Source: Treponema sp.
Lineage (GTDB): Bacteria; Spirochaetota; Spirochaetia; Treponematales; Treponemataceae
DNA: 64,000 nucleotides
Direction: 5' to 3'
Assembly: GCA_017470605.1 (NCBI GenBank)
Contig: JAFUYH010000030.1
Coordinates: 62,001 to 126,000, forward strand
In this document: positions 8,972-17,747 of the stretch, in pieces
Layout of the letters: every line of letters begins with the position of its first letter
Numbering within the stretch: the first letter of the stretch is position 1
Made by a program: the position numbers and the translations under genes
Notes under the pieces: model-generated
What the model was told of the DNA's origin: nothing
Database searches by the model: none
Seen by the model: the letters and a program-made list of their open reading frames with translations, nothing else

Positions 8972-9010
8972 ACATAATTAGTTTTATTGTAAAAAAGTAA
9001 GGAGTAAAAT

Positions 9011-10162
9011 ATGGAAAACCTTGACAGAACGGATGAAATTCTTATACCAGAAACCTTTATGACTCCGGCTTCTACTTCTGGTGATGAAGTAATTAATAAG
9101 ATTTCTGAATTATCAAAAAAAGGCTACCAGCTTATAAAAGAAGACGATATTAATGGGGCAAAAGAAGCCTTTAATGCAATTTTACAGATTGAAGAGAATA
9201 ATAACTACGCTTTAGTTGGGCTTGGAGATACAGAACGCAAGCAGAACCACTTTAATGAGGCAATTGCCTACTATAAAAGATGTCTTGATTTTTATCCTTC
9301 AAATAATTATGCCCTTTTTGGTCTTGCAGACTGTTACAAGGCTCAAAATCAGTATTCCAAAGCAATTGATATCTGGCAGAAATACCTTGAACATGATGAT
9401 AAAAATATTACAGTAATAACCAGAGTTGCAGACGCATACCGCAAGACTCATGATTTTAGAAAATCAAAAGACCTTTATCTGAAAGTTCTTGATATGGAAA
9501 AGGATAATGCCTATGCGCTTATAGGTCTTGGTCATCTTAACTACGATTTTAAAGAATATCATGATGCCTTGTATTACTGGACAAGAATTTATGAACTTAA
9601 TAAGGATGATGTAGACATTCGTGTTATTACTGCAATCGGTAACTGCCATAGAAAGTTAAAGACATTTGAAGAAGGTACAAAATTCTTTGAAATGGCCCTT
9701 GAAAAAGAACCAAAGAACTTTTATGCCCTCTTTGGCCTTGCTGACTGTTATCGCGGAATGAACCAGCAGTATAAATCTATTGAATATTGGAATAAAATCC
9801 TTGAAATAGATCCAAAAAACAAGGTTATTCTTACACGTGCTGGAGATGCATACAGAACAACAGGCAATTATACAGAAGCAAAGTCTTATTATAATAAGGC
9901 CCTTGAAATCGATTTTGATATTTATGCAGCAATAGGTCTTGCCCTAATCTGTAAAGGTGAAGGAAATCTTGAAGAAGCAGCCAAACGCTTTGAAAATCTG
10001 ATAAAAAATGATCCAAGAAATTCCAGACTTTATGTAGATCTGGCTGATTGCTATGTTGCAATGAACAGAAAGGCTGATGCTGTAAAACTTCTTTCAGATT
10101 TCTTAAAATATGACAGCAGAAGTGCCGCAATAAGCACTGCATTGGAAATAATTTCAAAGTAA
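9011..10162 (+). CDS. Tetratricopeptide-repeat protein
   Basis: 383 residues made almost entirely of TPR units of 34 residues, about nine to ten in number, with repeated signatures such as YALFGLADCYKAQNQYSKAI, YALIGLGHLNYDFKEYHDAL and YALFGLADCYRGMNQQYKSI. No signal peptide or membrane segment is seen, so a cytoplasmic scaffold is likely. GGAG precedes the ATG. rlmN follows after one base, so the two are co-transcribed. The binding partner is unknown. Confidence 0.85.
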   Translation: MENLDRTDEILIPETFMTPASTSGDEVINKISELSKKGYQLIKEDDINGAKEAFNAILQIEENNNYALVGLGDTERKQNHFNEAIAYYKRCLDFYPSNNYALFGLADCYKAQNQYSKAIDIWQKYLEHDDKNITVITRVADAYRKTHDFRKSKDLYLKVLDMEKDNAYALIGLGHLNYDFKEYHDALYYWTRIYELNKDDVDIRVITAIGNCHRKLKTFEEGTKFFEMALEKEPKNFYALFGLADCYRGMNQQYKSIEYWNKILEIDPKNKVILTRAGDAYRTTGNYTEAKSYYNKALEIDFDIYAAIGLALICKGEGNLEEAAKRFENLIKNDPRNSRLYVDLADCYVAMNRKADAVKLLSDFLKYDSRSAAISTALEIISK

Positions 10163-10163
10163 A

Positions 10164-11204
10164 ATGTCTGCTCTAGTTTTAACAGGTCTTCTTCCTCAAG
10201 AAATTTGCAGTGAATTGAATATTACTCAGAAATTCCGTGGTAATCAGATTTTTAAATGGATTGCCCGGGGGGTAACAGATTTTGACCAGATGACAGACCT
10301 GTCTCTGGATTTAAGGGAAAACTTAAAATCTAAAGCCCTCCTTCGTTCTTCAGAAGTTTCTGAAGTCCTGAAAGATTCTGATGGCACAATTAAACTGCAG
10401 ATAAAACTTTTTGACGGAAATTATGTAGAAACAGTTCTTCTTACAGACAGGGAAAACCGGAAAACCGCCTGTGTAAGCTGTCAGGCCGGCTGTGCAATGA
10501 AGTGCGCTTTTTGCCAGACAGGAACCCTGGGCCTTGCCAGAAATCTTGCAGCATCAGAAATTGTTGAGCAGTTTTTATATCTGGAATCAATTGCAGGAAG
10601 TCTTGATAATATTGTTTTTATGGGCATGGGTGAACCTATGCAGAATCTTTCTGCAATCAGAAAAGCAATTGAGATTTTATGTAATAAAGACGGCAGGGCT
10701 CTTTCTTCAAAGAGGATTACCCTCTCTACCTGTGGAATTGTAAAAGGCATTTACGACCTTGCAGATAACGGGCCAAATATAAGGCTTGCAGTTTCCCTAA
10801 CAACAGCAAATGAAGAGTTAAGAAAGGAATTGATGCCTGTATGCCGTGCAGAAGAAAACTCACTGAAGGAATTAAAAAAAGCCATACATTATTTTGCAGA
10901 AAAAACAGGAAGGCGCGTTACTCTGGAAGCAGCCCTGCTTCATGATAAAAATACTGATGCAGAAAGCATTCGGAATATGATTAACTTTGCCAGGGGAGAA
11001 AATGTAAACGTAAATTTAATTCCCTGGAATCCTGTAAAAAGCCTGCCATTTGAAGAACCTTCAAAAAAAGAAGTATCATTCTTTGTTAATTCTATTGAAA
11101 AAGCCGGAATTAATGTAACTCTCAGAACCCGCCGAGGCAGAGAAATTGGCGGTGCCTGCGGTCAGCTGGGCAGAACAAAAAATTCAGAAAAATCAGAAAA
11201 TTAA
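10164..11204 (+). CDS. rlmN: Dual-specificity 23S rRNA/tRNA adenine-C2 methyltransferase RlmN
   Basis: Radical SAM enzyme that methylates A2503 of 23S rRNA and A37 of some tRNAs. The cluster-binding CxxxCxxC is in CAMKCAFC (about residues 111-118). The GMGEPMQN motif and the C-terminal RRGREIGGACGQL with the second catalytic cysteine are present. The 346-residue length is normal. The ATG lies one base after the TPR stop, which suggests translational coupling. Confidence 0.96.
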   Translation: MSALVLTGLLPQEICSELNITQKFRGNQIFKWIARGVTDFDQMTDLSLDLRENLKSKALLRSSEVSEVLKDSDGTIKLQIKLFDGNYVETVLLTDRENRKTACVSCQAGCAMKCAFCQTGTLGLARNLAASEIVEQFLYLESIAGSLDNIVFMGMGEPMQNLSAIRKAIEILCNKDGRALSSKRITLSTCGIVKGIYDLADNGPNIRLAVSLTTANEELRKELMPVCRAEENSLKELKKAIHYFAEKTGRRVTLEAALLHDKNTDAESIRNMINFARGENVNVNLIPWNPVKSLPFEEPSKKEVSFFVNSIEKAGINVTLRTRRGREIGGACGQLGRTKNSEKSEN

Positions 11205-11215
11205 TTAAAAAACTC

Positions 11216-11243
11216 TTGCATTCTCATAAAATTATGATATTAT
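11216..11243 (+). promoter_or_regulatory. Promoter of the alpha-galactosidase operon
   Basis: TTGCAT, 16-base spacer and TATTAT. The predicted transcription start near 11250 falls inside the palindromic operator, which fits repression by a bound regulator. Confidence 0.5.
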
Positions 11244-11276
11244 ATCTATATGATAGTAAGACTATCATATAGATAT
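11242..11276 (+). promoter_or_regulatory. 35-bp perfect palindromic operator
   Basis: Two 16-base arms (left arm core ATCTATATGATAGT) are exact reverse complements around a 3-base AAG centre. The palindrome overlaps the end of the -10 box and the predicted start site. There is no T-run, so a terminator is unlikely. The TetR-family gene two genes downstream is the natural candidate for the protein that binds it. Confidence 0.7.
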
Positions 11277-11320
11277 TCTTTTTATCTTACTGAAAGTAAA
11301 AGTTTTTACAGGGAGTTGCA

Positions 11321-12970
11321 ATGAAAGTTTACACAGTCCATCAGTCATATCATGCAGAAGAAAATTCTGTAATTGATGTTATTGATATCTCAAAATTTCT
11401 GGATGTTTCAAAATATCCATTGAAAGATGCATGGATTAATGTTGGCGGCTGGCAGTCTTGGAATCCGGGTTTTGAAGTTGAACCTGGCAAAAAGCAGGAA
11501 AGTCTTGAATGTAAAATAATAAAAGGCTGGAATCAGTATCTTGTTTTCCCGGAATCAAAATTCAAGGCTTCTAAAAATCTTGTTTTAGGACAGTTTGTAT
11601 GCTATGCCCGCTGGGAAAACTTTTATCTTTGTTTTGTTTCTGCAGGAAACATATCTTCTTTGCTTCCTCCTGTGCAGTTTATCTTTGACAGAACAAAAAA
11701 TACTGTTTCCATAGAAATTGCAGATAAAAACAATAACTGGAAAAGAGATGACATTACGGCAAAAATTGAAATTTTTACTGCTGATTCTTATTTTGACTGC
11801 AAAGATAAATTAAAGGACATTTTCGGTTCTAATCATTTTGAGCAGATAAAAGAACTTGGAATGAATCCTGGCGGCTGGGAAAGCTGGTATAATCATTATG
11901 CAAACATTAATGAAAAACTTATTCTGGATGATCTTGAAGCACTTAAATCAACAAAAAATATTATTACTGAAGGAAATTATTCTTCATTAATTTTTCAGGT
12001 TGATGACGGTTGGGAAAAAGCTCTTGGTCTTTGGGAACCTAGAACAGACAGGTTTCCTGGCGGAATGGTAAATATCGTAAATAAAATTGAAGAAAAACAC
12101 TGTATTCCGGGCCTTTGGATTGCTCCTTTTATTGTAGATTTAAGATGTGATACGGCAGCAGCACACCCGCAATGGCTTCTTAGAGATGAAAAAGGAAACC
12201 TTGTTCCGGCAGGATTTAATCCATTGTGGGGGTCAGACGGTACTTTTTACTGCTGGGATTTAAGTCAGGATGATGTGCTTGACTGGATTTTTTCCTGTAT
12301 TTCAAAAGCAATAAATGAATGGGGCTTCCGATATCTTAAACTTGATTTTCTTTATGCCGGAATGTTGTACGGAAAATTTGCAAACGGAGAAGCAGCATAT
12401 AAATGGTACAGCCGGGCAATTAAACTCTTAACTTCAATAAGAAGAAGTCCGGATGGAAAACCTGTTTTCTATCTGGGCTGTGGAGTTCCTTTTGAACTTT
12501 CATTTAAGTATTTCCCTCTTTCAAGAATCGGCTGTGATACTTTGGAACACTGGGAAAATAAACTGCTTAAATTCATTAATTGGAACGGAAGAAATTCTGC
12601 ATACCTGAACATAAAAGATACTTTGGGGCATGCCATGTGGAATCAGGTTATTTTTGCAAATGATCCTGATGTATTATTTATCAGAAATAAAAACTGTTCT
12701 TTGACAGAAAAACAGAAACTTCTGATTGCTTATGTTGACATTATGTTCGGTTCCCAGCTTATGTATTCTGATGATCCGACTAATGATAACAGTGAAGAAG
12801 AAAATCTTCTTACAAGAGCAATTGTAGATATTAATTCCAGTCTAAAAGAAGAAGACTGGGGTGTTTGTCCTATAGGAAAAGATACTTATAAAATCTTTAC
12901 CAGGGATGGCAACCGTCAGGGTGAAATAAATCTTTCAAAAGATAATTCTTATATTCGTATCATGAGGTAA
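11321..12970 (+). CDS. Alpha-galactosidase-like glycoside hydrolase, family 36
   Basis: Predicted retaining alpha-galactosidase acting on melibiose- or raffinose-type sugars. An N-terminal beta domain (residues 1-180) precedes the TIM barrel. Barrel signatures are FQVDDGWE, GLWIAPF and LKLDFLYAG, whose aspartate D342 is the nucleophile; D406 in RIGCDTLEHW is the likely acid/base. The length of 549 residues is shorter than many GH36 enzymes (about 700), so the substrate is less certain than the family. No signal peptide is seen, so it is cytoplasmic. GGGAG lies before the ATG. It opens a four-gene sugar operon with a symporter. Confidence 0.85.
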   Translation: MKVYTVHQSYHAEENSVIDVIDISKFLDVSKYPLKDAWINVGGWQSWNPGFEVEPGKKQESLECKIIKGWNQYLVFPESKFKASKNLVLGQFVCYARWENFYLCFVSAGNISSLLPPVQFIFDRTKNTVSIEIADKNNNWKRDDITAKIEIFTADSYFDCKDKLKDIFGSNHFEQIKELGMNPGGWESWYNHYANINEKLILDDLEALKSTKNIITEGNYSSLIFQVDDGWEKALGLWEPRTDRFPGGMVNIVNKIEEKHCIPGLWIAPFIVDLRCDTAAAHPQWLLRDEKGNLVPAGFNPLWGSDGTFYCWDLSQDDVLDWIFSCISKAINEWGFRYLKLDFLYAGMLYGKFANGEAAYKWYSRAIKLLTSIRRSPDGKPVFYLGCGVPFELSFKYFPLSRIGCDTLEHWENKLLKFINWNGRNSAYLNIKDTLGHAMWNQVIFANDPDVLFIRNKNCSLTEKQKLLIAYVDIMFGSQLMYSDDPTNDNSEEENLLTRAIVDINSSLKEEDWGVCPIGKDTYKIFTRDGNRQGEINLSKDNSYIRIMR

Positions 12971-12974
12971 TCAA

Positions 12975-14465
12975 ATGGAAATATTTGGAAATGAAATCAG
13001 TTCTTCAGCTTACAGAAAGGCTGTAAAAACTCAAAAGAAGTTTTTGAGAAAATTTGGTGACGACAGCAAAACTGAATATCATCTTGCACTGGAAGATAAT
13101 ACAGTCCTTACAGCTCCATTCGGCTGTAAAACCATTGTAACGGATAAAAATGCAGAATCAGATTCCTTTGCACAGAATCTGCCGGAAAAGCCTCTTATAA
13201 TCGGTAATATCCGCATGGGCTTTGGTCACTACAGAATTTCTATGGCCATGGCAAGTGCGGCAAAATCTCTGGGATACACTCCCCTTTGGATGGATTTAAA
13301 TTCTTTCCCGGAAACAACCTGTACAAAAATCATCAGCTATCAGAATGATTTGTATTCTCTGGGCTCAAGACTTTCTCAAAAATCAAGACTTTTTAATAAA
13401 ATTGTCTGGGAACCTACAAACTACGAAGGTTTCAAAAAACTTTCGTATAATGCCGGTGACCAGCTTACAAGCAAACTTATGACTCCACTTTTCCGTGAGA
13501 TTCCAAAAGAAATACCTTTTATTGCAACTCACGTATGGCCAAGTCAGGCTGCAATTCATGCGGGAATGAAAAATGTTGTAAATGCAATCCCGGATAACTG
13601 GCCTATGGCTCTTCACCTTAGCGAAGGTGCAATTCATACTGTTCAGACCTATAATACCTACTGGGGCTACAGGACTCTTCATGGATTTGACGGAAATTCC
13701 ATCATGAATCCTATGAATGACAGTGATATTGTTTTTACAGGGCACTATATTGACCATGAACTTGTTGCAAATATTGAAGCAGATTGTGAAAGCCGGATTA
13801 GACGGGCAAAAGACGGGCAGCCTATACGCTTTCTTTTTACGATTGGCGGAGCTGGGGCTCAGGGAGAATTTTTTGCTTCAATCATAAACACCCTTCTTCC
13901 TTATGTTAAGGAAAATAGGGCCTGCATATACCTTAACTGCGGTGATTATGAAAATGTATGGAATATGCTTAAGGAAAAAATTCCACAGTTTGCAGACGGA
14001 AGTGTTAAGGTTTCAACACATTTTAATGACTGGGCTTCTGAACTGGATTTTGCTAATAAAGCAATTGAAGGACTTGATACAGATGCCGGCACTGGTATAC
14101 ATGCTTTCTGTAATAAAGATATTTTCGGTGCCGTATATATAACAAACCTGCTTATGAGGGCAAGTGATATTCTTGTAACAAAACCAAGTGAGTTAGCCTT
14201 CTACCCTATTCCAAAACTCTTTATAAGAAGAATTGGCGGACATGAAATGTGGGGAGCAATACATTCTGCAGAACTGGGAGACGGTACTCAGGAATGTGAA
14301 AGTCCGGAGTATGCAAGTTCAATTGTAAAACTGATAATGACAAATCCATCACTTATAGAAGGAATGTGCCAAAACATAATTGCCCAGAAAAAACTGGGAA
14401 CTTATGACGGAGCATATAAAGCAGTAAAAATTGCTGCGGGCGAAAATAAAGGGAGAATGCTTTAA
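12975..14465 (+). CDS. GT-B-fold glycosyltransferase-like protein in a sugar operon
   Basis: 496 residues, cytoplasmic. The segment LIIGNIRMGFGHYRISMAMA resembles the glycine/histidine-rich N-terminal loop of MurG and MGDG-synthase type GT-B enzymes. FLFTIGGAGAQGEFF followed by ACIYLNCGD resembles the start of their C-terminal nucleotide-sugar domain, and ASDILVTKPSELAFYP sits where the donor-binding motif would be. The family is inferred from these patterns only and the substrate is unknown. It lies 4 bases after the GH36 gene and overlaps the TetR start by one base, so it is clearly part of the operon. A transferase or phosphorylase-like role on the galactoside is possible. Confidence 0.55.
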   Translation: MEIFGNEISSSAYRKAVKTQKKFLRKFGDDSKTEYHLALEDNTVLTAPFGCKTIVTDKNAESDSFAQNLPEKPLIIGNIRMGFGHYRISMAMASAAKSLGYTPLWMDLNSFPETTCTKIISYQNDLYSLGSRLSQKSRLFNKIVWEPTNYEGFKKLSYNAGDQLTSKLMTPLFREIPKEIPFIATHVWPSQAAIHAGMKNVVNAIPDNWPMALHLSEGAIHTVQTYNTYWGYRTLHGFDGNSIMNPMNDSDIVFTGHYIDHELVANIEADCESRIRRAKDGQPIRFLFTIGGAGAQGEFFASIINTLLPYVKENRACIYLNCGDYENVWNMLKEKIPQFADGSVKVSTHFNDWASELDFANKAIEGLDTDAGTGIHAFCNKDIFGAVYITNLLMRASDILVTKPSELAFYPIPKLFIRRIGGHEMWGAIHSAELGDGTQECESPEYASSIVKLIMTNPSLIEGMCQNIIAQKKLGTYDGAYKAVKIAAGENKGRML

Positions 14466-15130
14466 TGACGGCAACTGAAAAACTGGCAGAAGAACGCGAT
14501 GAACTGAAAAATGCACGAATAGAACGCATTTTACTTTCCGCATTTTCACTTTTTTCACATAACGGAATTGATGCCATTGCAATGACAGATATTGCCAAGA
14601 ATGCAGAAATTGGGGTTGCTTCTCTTTACCGTTATTTTGAAACGAAGGATGAAATTGCAATCAGAACAGCGATGTGGGCCTGGGAAAGCCAGAAAAAACT
14701 GATTGTTCCAATTCTTGATTCTCAGGATTTTAATAAACTGAACGGCTTTAATCAGCTGGATCAGATTTTAAGGCTTTTCTTTAAGCTTTATCAGACTGAA
14801 CCTGATTTTTTCCGCTTCATCTATTTTTTTGATGCCTATGTAGTTTGCCAGCAGATTCCAGCAGAAAGACTTTTACCCTATCAGGAAATAATCCTTTCTG
14901 TACAGAAAATCATTGCTGGAGCTATTCATAAAGGAATTGAGGACGGATCCATAGCTTCACGATACAGAGACAGTGAAGAAGAATTGTATTTTTCAATCAT
15001 GCATACAATTTTTTCTACATCACAGAAATTAAGTTTAAGCGGAAAAATGCTTAAAATGGATGAAACAAATGATGGTGTAAGTCAGCTTCAGTTATTGGGA
15101 AATATACTGTTGGAAGGTTTAAAAAAATAA
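14465..15130 (+). CDS. TetR-family transcriptional regulator
   Basis: 221 residues. The N-terminal helix-turn-helix is standard (ILLSAFSLFSHNGIDAIAMTDIAKNAEIGVASLYRYFETKDEI, residues about 20-62, given here as one recognised region). The helical ligand domain follows and was not matched to a known effector. It overlaps the GT-B gene by one base (TAATG). Its position inside the operon and the palindrome at the operon promoter suggest that it is an autoregulating repressor responding to a sugar. Confidence 0.88.
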   Translation: MTATEKLAEERDELKNARIERILLSAFSLFSHNGIDAIAMTDIAKNAEIGVASLYRYFETKDEIAIRTAMWAWESQKKLIVPILDSQDFNKLNGFNQLDQILRLFFKLYQTEPDFFRFIYFFDAYVVCQQIPAERLLPYQEIILSVQKIIAGAIHKGIEDGSIASRYRDSEEELYFSIMHTIFSTSQKLSLSGKMLKMDETNDGVSQLQLLGNILLEGLKK

Positions 15131-15161
15131 AAAGCTATAGATTGGCTTAGGAGGATAAAAA

Positions 15162-16607
15162 ATGAAAAAAGACGGAAGCCTTGGTTTCAAGGAAAAGGTG
15201 TCTTATGGATTAGGTGCTGTTGGTAAAGACATGGTTTATATGCTTTCTGCCAGCTATGTTTTGTATTACTTTCAGGACATTTTAGGGGTAAATGCCGCTG
15301 CAATGGGGGTAATCCTTCTTGCTGCCAGAATTTTTGATGCATTTAATGATCCAATTATGGGACTTTTAGTTGCAAAAACTAAAACAAAAATGGGAAAATT
15401 CCGCCCATGGCTTTTAATTGGAACATTAACAAATGCCGTTATCTTATATCTGATGTTTGCGGCTCCTCCAAGCCTTAATGCAGGCGGAATGGTAGCCTAT
15501 GCGGCCTGTACTTATATTCTTTGGGGTGTTACCTACACAATGATGGACATTCCATACTGGTCAATGATTCCAGCCTTTACAAAAGGAGGAAAAGAACGAG
15601 AAGGTCTTACAACACTGGCCCGCTCCTGTGCAGGAGTAGGTTCTGCAATCGTTCAGATTCTTACAATGATTGCCGTAAAATCAATTGGACGTGCCTTGAA
15701 TCCAGAAGGAGCACTTGATAAACAGATTGAACTTACAGGTTTCAAATATTTTACTTTAATTGTTGCTGTTCTGTTCATCGTTTTTATTGTAATAACAGTC
15801 ATAAACATAAAGGAAGAATCTACTGTAGAAATGCAGTCTGCTTCTGTTAAGGATATGTTCAAGGCCCTTCTTAAAAATGACCAGGCAATTGCAATTGTAA
15901 TAGCCATAGTTTTAATCAACTGCTCAATTTATCTTACTTCAAACCTTGTAATTTACTTCTTTAAGTATGACTTTGGTGGCGGAGAATGGCAGAATGCCTA
16001 CACTCTCTTTACTACATTCGGAGGCGGAACCCAGATTCTTGCAATAATGCTTCTTTATCCATTCCTGCGCTATACTTTAAAACTAAGCAATACAAAGATT
16101 TTTTATGTTGCATTAGGCGGAGCAATTTTGGGTTATGTTGCCCTCCTCTGTCTTGCATTCACAAATATGGCAAATGTTTACCTTCTCTTTATTCCTGGCT
16201 TCTTCATATTTGCTGCAAACGGTGTTCTTTCTACACTTACTACGGTATTCCTTGCAAATACCTGTGACTATGGTCTTCTAAAGAACGGAAGGTCAGATGA
16301 ATCTGTTATTTTCTCTATGCAGACCTTTGTTGTAAAACTTGCTTCTGGTGTTGCTGTTTTTGTTGCAGGAATTGCCCTTCAGATTTTCAAATTAAAGAAA
16401 GACGATGCAGATATAATCAGCGGCTTTGACTATTCAAGTGCGGTTTCTGAATCATCAAAAATCGGATTAAGAATGACTATGACAATTATTCCTGTAATTG
16501 GATTATTTGTAGCAATCCTCTGGTTTAAAAAGAAATACATTCTTACAGATGCAAAAATTGAAGAAATTTCAAATGAACTGAAGGCTAAATCTCTGTCTGA
16601 AAACTAA
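15162..16607 (+). CDS. Sugar:cation symporter, GPH family (MelB-like)
   Basis: Twelve-helix permease of the glycoside-pentoside-hexuronide family. The N-terminus LGFKEKVSYGLGAVGKDM, the loop ARIFDAFNDPIMGLLV with the cation-site aspartates, and KMGKFRPWLLIG are diagnostic. The 481-residue length matches MelB. It probably imports the alpha-galactoside cleaved by the GH36 enzyme in symport with Na+ or H+. AGGAGG precedes the ATG. It is the last gene of the operon and a terminator follows. Confidence 0.92.
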   Translation: MKKDGSLGFKEKVSYGLGAVGKDMVYMLSASYVLYYFQDILGVNAAAMGVILLAARIFDAFNDPIMGLLVAKTKTKMGKFRPWLLIGTLTNAVILYLMFAAPPSLNAGGMVAYAACTYILWGVTYTMMDIPYWSMIPAFTKGGKEREGLTTLARSCAGVGSAIVQILTMIAVKSIGRALNPEGALDKQIELTGFKYFTLIVAVLFIVFIVITVINIKEESTVEMQSASVKDMFKALLKNDQAIAIVIAIVLINCSIYLTSNLVIYFFKYDFGGGEWQNAYTLFTTFGGGTQILAIMLLYPFLRYTLKLSNTKIFYVALGGAILGYVALLCLAFTNMANVYLLFIPGFFIFAANGVLSTLTTVFLANTCDYGLLKNGRSDESVIFSMQTFVVKLASGVAVFVAGIALQIFKLKKDDADIISGFDYSSAVSESSKIGLRMTMTIIPVIGLFVAILWFKKKYILTDAKIEEISNELKAKSLSEN

Positions 16608-16612
16608 AAATA

Positions 16613-16641
16613 TTTTCAAACAGATTATATTCTGATATAAT
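16613..16641 (+). promoter_or_regulatory. Possible promoter of the DUF3298 lipoprotein gene
   Basis: A perfect TATAAT at 16636-16641 has a weak -35 (TTTCAA) 17 bases upstream. The predicted start, near 16648, falls inside the left arm of the downstream terminator hairpin. Confidence 0.4.
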
Positions 16642-16642
16642 G

Positions 16643-16689
16643 ATGAAGATGTCACTGGTAAAAAACAGTCTGGCATCTTCATTTTTTTA
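16643..16689 (+). terminator. Terminator of the sugar operon
   Basis: Nine-base arms ATGAAGATG and CATCTTCAT, with a further ACTG/CAGT inner pairing, are followed by seven T. It ends transcription coming from the symporter. Confidence 0.75.
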
Positions 16690-16701
16690 TTTGAGGGGTT
16701 T

Positions 16702-17442
16702 ATGAAAAAACGCTCATCTATATTCACTTTTATTCCATTCTTTTTTATTGTAATCCTTTTTATTTCCTGTTCTTCTATACCTGATAATGAAACAAAAACT
16801 GTAGAAAAAAAGACTTTTGAATATAAGACTGTTACTATAAGCGAAAATCTTGAATGTCTTTCAACAAAAATTGAGTATCCGGATTTTTATTCATATCCAG
16901 AATTAAGCAGGAGAATTAAAAATACTGTAGAAAATGAATGGAAATCATTCCGCAGTTATTCACAGTCCGGGTGGACAGAAATAAATTCATTAAATAATTT
17001 AGAATCTGGTAATAAATATCCTCCTTTTGAATATAATACTACTTTTCAAGTTACAGTTTCTGCATCTGTTATAAGCGTGCTTCTGAACACTTACCTTTTT
17101 AGTGGCGGGGCACATGGAAACACAGTTTTAATAAGCTATAATTATGATACGTCAAATGGAACTTTTATTAATATTACACAGGCATCCGGTATGTCATATA
17201 ATCAGATTTCTGAATTATGCCGGGACAGTCTGCAAAAAAAACTTATAGATAACAATCCAAATGTTTCAAGTGCAGCAGAAATTGTTGATATGAAAGAAAT
17301 GATTAATTCAGGGGCCTTTCCTCAGGCTGGAAATTTTGAAATTTTTACATTAAAAGGCAAAAAAATGACAGTTTATTTTGAGCCCTATTCTGTTGCGCCT
17401 TATGTATATGGAATTCAGAGCGTAGAAATTCCTTTAAAATAA
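16702..17442 (+). CDS. Lipoprotein with DUF3298/RsiV-like domain
   Basis: 246 residues with a lipoprotein signal ending at LFISC (cysteine near residue 23), so it is membrane-anchored on the outer side. The segment SGGAHGNTVLISYNYDTSNG is typical of the DUF3298 domain found at the C-terminus of RsiV and PdaC proteins; an upstream DUF4163-like part covers about residues 40-130. A role in the cell envelope is likely; ligand unknown. GAGGGG precedes the ATG. It stands alone between two terminators. Confidence 0.8.
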   Translation: MKKRSSIFTFIPFFFIVILFISCSSIPDNETKTVEKKTFEYKTVTISENLECLSTKIEYPDFYSYPELSRRIKNTVENEWKSFRSYSQSGWTEINSLNNLESGNKYPPFEYNTTFQVTVSASVISVLLNTYLFSGGAHGNTVLISYNYDTSNGTFINITQASGMSYNQISELCRDSLQKKLIDNNPNVSSAAEIVDMKEMINSGAFPQAGNFEIFTLKGKKMTVYFEPYSVAPYVYGIQSVEIPLK

Positions 17443-17468
17443 TTAAATGAGCCTTTGCACTGATGGGG

Positions 17469-17499
17469 CTATGATTTTCCTTGAAAATCATAGTTTTCT
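17469..17499 (+). terminator. Terminator after the DUF3298 lipoprotein
   Basis: A perfect 11-base stem (CTATGATTTTC with its complement) around a 3-base loop is followed by TTTTCT. The U-tail is short. Confidence 0.65.
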
Positions 17500-17509
17500 G
17501 GAGTATAAT
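17481..17509 (+). promoter_or_regulatory. Promoter of the HMA-like gene
   Basis: TTGAAA, 17-base spacer, TATAAT. The -35 lies in the loop and right arm of the preceding terminator, a compact arrangement. Confidence 0.65.
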
Positions 17510-17540
17510 AAAATAGATACGGGGAAAACAGGAGCACAAG

Positions 17541-17744
17541 ATGCAGAAGAAAATATATGTAGTCGGCATGTTTGATGATGGAACTGCCACAAAAGTTCAA
17601 AACGCAGTTTCGGCAGTAGCGAGTGTAACAAATTGTGTTGCAAATTGCGAAAAATCACAAGTTCTTGTTGATTATGATGATGCAGGTGCTGAATCTGCAA
17701 TTAATGATGCCATTACCGGTTGTGGTGTTGATGTTTTAGGTTAA
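17541..17744 (+). CDS. Small HMA-fold protein lacking the metal-binding cysteines
   Basis: 67 residues with the beta-alpha-beta-beta-alpha-beta pattern of heavy-metal-associated proteins: KKIYVVGMFDDGTATKVQNA, then VTNCVANCEKSQVLVDYD and AINDAITGCGVDVLG. In classical members the loop after the first strand reads GMxCxxC; here it is GMFDDGT, so the metal-binding cysteines are absent. Three other cysteines (NCVANC and GCG) lie elsewhere. AGGAG precedes the ATG. The dehydrogenase gene begins 3 bases after its stop. Function unknown; it may bind a protein partner or another ligand. Confidence 0.7.
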   Translation: MQKKIYVVGMFDDGTATKVQNAVSAVASVTNCVANCEKSQVLVDYDDAGAESAINDAITGCGVDVLG

Positions 17745-17747
17745 TCA

